From Aporrectodea caliginosa (lineage: Eukaryota > Annelida > Clitellata > Crassiclitellata > Lumbricidae): a stretch of DNA of 64,000 nt. Below the pieces are notes generated by a model. That model searched no databases, was not told where the DNA came from, and saw nothing but the letters and a program-made list of their open reading frames with translations. This document shows, in pieces, positions 58,561-64,000 of the stretch. The position numbers and the translations under genes were made by a program. The DNA lies in the NCBI GenBank assembly GCA_020284085.1, contig JACEVL010000150.1:801116-865115 (forward strand), written 5' to 3'. The first letter of the stretch is position 1. Each line of letters opens with the position of its first letter.

Positions 58561-59360
58561 CACGGTCATAGCCTCCTCGCCTGTCACGCTCAACCTGCTG
58601 TCTCTTCTGCTCCAGTTTTTGCCTATAACAGAATATGCAAAATAAGCCTCTCACTGTGCAAAACAGTACTAAAAGCCCATGATATAAGTTAATCAGGTCA
58701 TGTTCATCAAAATGGGATATTATTCAACTCAACATAAAACATGAATATACAGTGATGGGTAAATGTCCAAACACCAAAGAGAACAACTGAAACGCAATTA
58801 GAACCCAAACACCACAGACATCAAAACCAAACTTCTACAAACAATTCAAATATCCATGCCTGAAAACAAAAACACCTCTGATGAGTCTAACTTGAAGATG
58901 CATTATATAAATATATGCACTATAAAAACATATGCACTATATAAATATATGATTACAATTACAATTCAACATCAACATTTCCACACACCAAAGCACAGAG
59001 CACGATCCGAAATACCTTTAACCTAACAAAAAACCGTATCAACTCACGACAGCATTTTGCTCAAATTGTACAGCAGATTGGCCGGACTCGTAGCCTCGCC
59101 CTCTTCTCCAAGTCGGACAGCTCCAACGTCCCTCGGGTCTCCTCCGGGTGGAGAAGATTCGCTGTAACCCCGCATGTCAGCGCGCTGAACATTTCTTGCC
59201 GGTCGATCATCAGGAGAGCGTGATCGATGGTGACGTTCCTGGCGCATGTCTCCACCCCTGAATGATCGATCATCTCGTTCTCCCCTGCCTCGTTGTTGTC
59301 CCTCATTTCGGCGGTGGTCTCGCTCGTGGAATCGACGGTCATCAGTGGCTCGGAAGTTTC
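58561..59360 (-). CDS. Arg/RGG-rich gene, two internal exons, unidentified
   Basis: Exon 59048-59360 has an acceptor (GGTTAG) and a donor GTGAGT. It encodes NFRATDDRRFHERDHRRN, RGRGERDDRSFRGGDMR, RSRSPDDRPARN and ends SPANLLYNLSKMLS. Exon 58561-58622, in matching phase, continues QKLEQKRQQVERDRRGGYDR and ends at GTAAGT. RS, RGG and DR-rich runs followed by a helical, charged segment suggest an RNA-binding or splicing-related nuclear protein. Neither the start nor the stop is in the window. I do not recognise the family, and the role is an inference from composition. Confidence 0.7.
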
Positions 59361-59499
59361 CTAACCAATAGCAAAGAATCAGGTTAACAGAAGATAAGAT
59401 AAAAGAAATTTTGTAAAGTGCAACTTCAAGGATAAACTCATTTGTAGCACTCCCAATCTGGGCAACCAGCTTCAGAATCCATGGCTGAATTTTGTTAAA

Positions 59500-60526
59500 G
59501 CCAACCTCATGCCATCCTCAACATACAGTGTGTTTGCCGCTTTTGTTTCGATATGAATAAGCATTGAAAAATCAATCCACTCTCACATAGATATGTAGAG
59601 GCAAACGGAAATAAAACCAGTCAACAGCATTTCATAAAACACTTTATGTGCCGGGGAATCGTTATGCATATCCAGGAATTCATCATGCAATTCATCAGGA
59701 ATACTGGCTACATTCAGCGAAACAGAAATAGGATTTCGTGCGAGTGCAGCTTTTTCTTCTTTAAGCTCAGGGAAGTACCGTTTAAATTCCTTTTAAATGG
59801 ATTCAACTTGCCCAGTAATCAAGTTTCACATCAAGTTCAACTTCAGACTCCTTCACCACACTGGAGAACTTTTCAAACATGGCATATCACTATGCAAACA
59901 ACATGACCACCCCAGACTCGGATCACATAGAGTGCCACGATCATCTGCAGTTCTTTTAAATAAGTTAGTAATGAACAACAAATGGATTAATTAATAGAAA
60001 CATTGAATAACTAACAAAACACAGTAAGTTGGATGGTGAAAAAATTCTTCAAAAATTACCGATAGTTCTATGTCTCAGAAACTGAAATAAGAAAGTCTTG
60101 TGGTGGCATGCATCCACATAACCGCAGCACCACCCCACCCCCATAAAACACTTTGCGACCCATTGGGGATCATGACCAACAGGTTGGGAAACACAGCACC
60201 AACATCAAAAAACAGCTAGCAATGTTACCTGCCACTGATCAGAGGCCCCTAACACATCAGTGAGTATATGGGTACTAAGTGTTTCCGTACGAAATCTACG
60301 GAATCACTTCTTGCCTCCCCACCAGTTTGGATTCTGTAGATTTGATTCTACAGAATCCCAACGGGTGGCAAAGTAAAAGGGAGTTAGATACAAGGTAGGA
60401 CGTAATTTTGCAACAGACAACTCTTTAAACCATTATGGACAGGTAGGAAAATTTGAAATCGGTAGGTAATTAGCTAGAATGGCAAGAGATGAGAGCACAA
60501 TGGCCAGCTTCTTACAGATAGGGTGT
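59500..60526. other. Spacer, likely intron
   Basis: No exon recognised. Near 60130-60220 there is one decayed hAT-like end (GGTTGGGAAACAC) without its partner. Confidence 0.35.
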
Positions 60527-60534
60527 ATATATAC

Positions 60535-61001
60535 TAGGGTGGTCCACGACATAATGGTAAAATTTCATCTTTATCAGAACTTTGCTCCACAAGTTTAAAT
60601 CTGTTCTACCTCTCCTAAGTAAGCTGTAGAACAAATCTGAAGCAGATTGGAGCATTTTTAGAGGTCGCTCAAGGTCGCCGAACATTCTCTTGATAATACC
60701 ATGGCATAGTGGAATTTATTGACTGTTATCTACTCAAAAACATATTATTTGAACCGCTATTTTACTTACTTTTGAAATGTTGTTTCAAACTGAAGCTTAG
60801 AAATACCAATCTAACATTATTAACTAGTCTTTGAAGTAAAATGCAAATGTTGGAATTTTTTAATTGTTTTTAAGAACTGTAAACTTTTGTACTTAGTCAG
60901 ATTTATCAGTACATTGGTGAAGATTAGGAATTGAAGAGATTTGACTGCATGTAGAGTTTTTGACATAGCTCATTTTTGTCAGATTGTTTTTCTCAATAAA
61001 C

Positions 61002-61047
<46 letters not shown>

Positions 61048-62811
61048 CCATATAACCCAATAATGGCAAAGACAAGAAGCAGTGCTGAAGTTTGGCTGAT
61101 AGAGAAGGCACAGAAAAAACTATCTGGATCCCATCTCCCAACAAAAGCTCCATCCGACGATCATGCAACAAGAACCATGAGGAGCAGGTGACAGACTTGC
61201 AGTAGCCTACTAGTCATAGGTGACAGGGAAGAGATATATACTGGGAGATCCAAAAATTGGCTGCAGAACTGGTAACGAACAAGCTGAAGCCTGCCTGAGG
61301 ACTCTGGCTGACTGGGGTCTTCGGACTTCGGAGTCTAGTTCGTGGTATATAGTCTATGACATCACTGCCAGCAATACTCGCCTGAAGAATGGTTCCTGCA
61401 CTTTTATTGAGAATTCGAATTAACAAGAATTAACCTGGATGGCTTGCCGCCATCATGTCATAGAACTTCTACTTGCTGTTTCGGCTCTTTATCTGGACCT
61501 ACTGTAGGGTCTCCCGTTACTATGCTCTGGAGGTTCCAGCAAAGCTGGCCACGCATTGACCAAGCGACAAATGAAGTGGCTTCCGACGACATCTTTGATG
61601 CACACACTTGCTCTTCGAGAAGAAATATGGTGAAATTCTGCAAGGCAGCTCTTGAAGGGTCACATCAGAGAGAAGACTACGAGGAATTCTTGAAACTCAG
61701 TTTGATCTTCCAGGGTGGTGCAAAGGGAGCAAGAGTTTCCTTTCGGGCACCAGGAGCATTCCATCATGCACGTTTGATGGTGAAAGCTATCTTTAGCATT
61801 AAAACATTTCTTTTCCAGCAGCTATTATCTCCAACTGCCAAAGAGAAGCACAGTGTAAAGGAGCTGGCACTGTTTGTGAGACTTGTCTATTTTCGGTTCT
61901 GGCATGAAGCTCCTCTGCCTATAAGAGCACCACTCAACGATCTACTGCTACTGGAGGAGCTTAGTAAATATCTAACTAAGAGAGTGGCAAAGGTTGCCTC
62001 GACCGCATTCGGTAGGCATATCTGGTACGTTTCAAAAATTTTGGTCAGCTTGTCCTTGTTTGACAACAGAATTGTAGTGGATGTGAAAAAACTGATGGTG
62101 ACAAACCTCCACCTTCCACAGTCCATCAATTACGTGAAGTGCCTCGACCATCCTCCTGAACCCCTCAGCTTCCTTGGCCTTAGCTCCCTTGGCATTGCAT
62201 CTTCCATCACAGAGAGAACTACTGTCATCGTTGACATTCTGAACTTGAATGGAAAAGAGAAGGCCCAAGGCTTCCTGGTAAAGGATCCTAAGGAATGATG
62301 CGATGATCACTCCTACCAGGACCTCCTAAAGGCAGCGTCAGTCATGACAGTTATGAACGACTCTACTGGGAGAGCCATTGGTTTGATGCAGCAGTAGAGT
62401 TAATCGTTGACAAAGAATGAAGAGCAGCAGTTCCTTCTTCAGCTCGCGAAACGCTGCAGGAACACCTATGCATCCTGCTCTAAGGCCACGCTGATGAAGA
62501 TGACAGAGGACATAGAATGTGTTACTCAAGAAAAGTTCCAGTGTTTCCATAGCAAAATTGAACATTTTGGAACCTTTTCTTATTTTCATTGCTGCACTAT
62601 ATGTTTTAATTCAACTGAAATTCTGTTTTCTGTTCTTAGTGCAGATTACCGATTTCATGCTTAACATGGTGAAAATACCCTGACCTTGAGCGACCTCTAA
62701 ATACTCATCAATCTCTCTCAAATTTGGTAGAGGTAATAGTGGGCAGCCATAGAACAAAAGCAGGGTTGTGGAGGGCAACTCTGAGACACTTTGTGTTTTT
62801 GGACCACCCTA
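60535..62811 (+). mobile_element. TIR transposon 'twin B', same family as twin A
   Basis: TIRs TAGGGTGGTCCA with the inverse at the right end (62800-62811). Identical 8-bp flanks ATATATAC (60527-60534 and 62812-62819). A perfect 20-bp subterminal inverted repeat TTTAGAGGTCGCTCAAGGTC at 60657-60676 and 62682-62701, 110-122 bp from the ends, just as in twin A. TTTAG.G...GCTCAA is common to both elements. 2277 bp with a decayed transposase-like gene. A (TA)n run lies at 61003-61047. Confidence 0.88.
61214..62500 (+). pseudogene. Decayed transposase-like gene of twin B
   Basis: Collinear with the twin A gene: VYDITASNT, a stop, MACRHHVIELL, a frameshift, SGPTVG..LWRFQQSWPRID, then a 284-codon frame (61444-62298) with DYEEFLKLSLIF, FRAPGAFHHARLMVKAIFS, NDLLLLEELSKYL and FGRHIWYVSKILVSLSLFDN. 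After another stop come VMNDSTGRAI and LTKNEEQQFLLQL. All blocks shared with twin A appear in the same order, but the two proteins are well diverged, so these are separate subfamilies and not copies of one element. Confidence 0.7.
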
Positions 62812-63038
62812 ATATATACCTTCAAACATACAACAAAATAAATGCAGAAATGGCAATAAGTCATCAATTAAGTCCTTTATAAGAAAAGGTGGTAACGTGT
62901 CAAGTTCACAAGACTTGGCATGCGACTCCATAAACTGGTGACAAATGTCATAAGCAGAAAACGGCTGCCAACACAGCCTGCAATCCATCGGAAGGATGGA
63001 AGTGGAGATCCCTCTGTGGAGAGATGAACAGAAGACAC

Positions 63039-63743
63039 TTAGTCACGCATGTAATCCATATAGACAGTTGCAGAGAATGGGGGTTGAGTAGGTAGATCAG
63101 GAGTAGATGAACAGTCGTGGATGCGAAAGAGCGAAGACAACAAGTGATGCAAATTCCTGCTTTCCGACTCGATCATTGATTCCCAGTAATGCCTCTCCCT
63201 GGCATGGCATTCACCATGCATTTGTTGCAGCTGTCGAATCCAGCTAATGCGGTCCTTGGCATTCTGCGTCCGCCAAACACGTCGCTCAAGCCATCTCACA
63301 TCGCGACGAAGAGCACGGCTATTGCGCTCCTTGGCATTATGCGTCCGCCAAACACGTCGCTCAAGCCATCTCACATCGCGACGAAGAGCACGACTATTGC
63401 GCTCCTTGGCATTACGCGTCTGCCAAACACGTCGCTCAAGCATCTCACATCGCGACGAAGGACACGGCATTCACGATTGAACGATGGGGTGAGCGGTCTC
63501 AGACGAACCTTCACAGGTCGGAGCAGAACCAGGCTGCCACAGATGTAGAGCGAACAGCCTCTTCCGTATGTTGCGCGTAATGGCAACGGCAGATTCTCTG
63601 CAGGCATACAGTTCAGCTGGCGTGTACACACGATGTGCAGTAGTGTCCGTGGAAGAAGATTCTCTGCAGGCACATAGTTCATCTGGCGTGGACACGCGAC
63701 GTGAACGAGTGTCCACGGAGGACTCCATGTCTGACAGAAAACG
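63039..63743 (-). CDS. Doubtful gene on 75-bp and 66-bp coding repeats
   Basis: Two adjacent minus-strand frames in the same phase, split by one TGA at 63471-63473 directly before an ATG (63470). The downstream part holds three copies of a 25-residue unit (LERRVWRTHNAKERNSRALR), followed by IRQLQQMHGECHARERHYWE and a stop at 63039. The upstream part (from a Met near 63730) has two copies of a 66-bp unit encoding STPDELCACRESSS-like sequence. In the first 75-bp unit, single-base gaps shift the frame relative to the other units. The charged, helical repeat could be coiled coil. No family recognised; it may be a decaying transposon accessory ORF or not coding at all. Confidence 0.3.
63257..63475. 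repeat. 75-bp tandem repeat, about 3 copies
   Basis: Units beginning GGCATTMTGCGTCYGCC and containing AAACACGTCGCTCAAGCC and CATCGCGACGAAG. Period 75, divisible by 3, with few differences between units. Confidence 0.9.
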
Positions 63744-64000
63744 GTCAAAATTGCCGAATCCGTAAAAGGTAAACGAATTAGGTGTAAACAAAATGATAAC
63801 GTGAAGTGGACGAATCAAAAGATGTAATCCAAAGAATATTCCACAAGCAAAAAATCGACAAAACTCTGATGAAACAAACCAGAGCAGTTGGCTTTTCACA
63901 CGCCGAAGCGCAAACATATCCAACTGCTTGATCAGTTCAATATATCAATTTAATTACTCAACTGAAACTCTTTATAATACTAGCTTAACCCTTCAATGAC

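Noticed and set aside
60130..60225. GACCCATTGGGG...GGTTGGGAAACAC, hAT-like end
   Set aside because: One end only, decayed; borders cannot be set.

Overview
The window is nuclear DNA from an animal, most likely a marine invertebrate. The genes are split by GT-AG introns, the conserved proteins are clearly metazoan, and the rest is a dense mix of LINEs, SINEs, hAT-like elements, a short-LTR Gypsy element and long microsatellites. A deuterostome such as an echinoderm, hemichordate or cephalochordate would fit, but I cannot fix the phylum from sequence alone.

Host genes, reconstructed by joining exons at splice sites with matching phase:
(1) 835-5789, minus: U1A/U2B''-type spliceosomal protein (SNRPA/SNF), 6 coding exons, 248 aa.
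(2) 8549-12835, plus: SUMO-activating enzyme subunit 1 (SAE1), 8 exons, 341 aa, divergent from SNRPA.
(3) 13656-29285, minus: universal stress protein, 4 exons, 157 aa. It converges on SAE1 and has introns of up to 8.5 kb full of mobile elements.
(4) 35353-44776, minus: LAMP-family lysosomal membrane protein, five exons found, 5' end missing.
(5) 50801-50882, minus: tRNA-Leu (UAG).
(6) 58561-59360, minus: two internal exons of an arginine/RGG-rich gene I could not name.
(7) 63039-63743, minus: a doubtful reading frame built on 75-bp repeats.

Mobile DNA fills much of the rest. 14-24 kb (USP intron): two MITEs, a broken LINE split by a 294-bp insert, a 1.98-kb hAT-type element with perfect 15-bp ends, and a GATTAG-rich hAT MITE. 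24-34 kb: microsatellites and a perfect 27-bp hairpin. 35.7-40.5 kb (last LAMP intron): a Ty3/Gypsy element with identical LTR bodies and a GGTAC target duplication, itself broken by a LINE fragment with its own duplication. 47.6-50.4 kb: a LINE with a 908-aa open frame. 51.6-53.8 kb: a CR1-type remnant containing a MITE nested inside another copy of the same MITE.

The best candidate for something undescribed is a pair of related transposons at 55324-58422 and 60535-62811. Each has an 8-bp target duplication, 12-bp TIRs starting TAG(A/G)GTG, and an inverted subterminal repeat about 110-122 bp from each end. Both carry decayed genes for the same transposase-like protein family, which I could not assign to a named clade. 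A secondary theme is that LINE 3' tails and a tRNA-derived SINE appear to share a 3' end, suggesting a LINE/SINE partnership.
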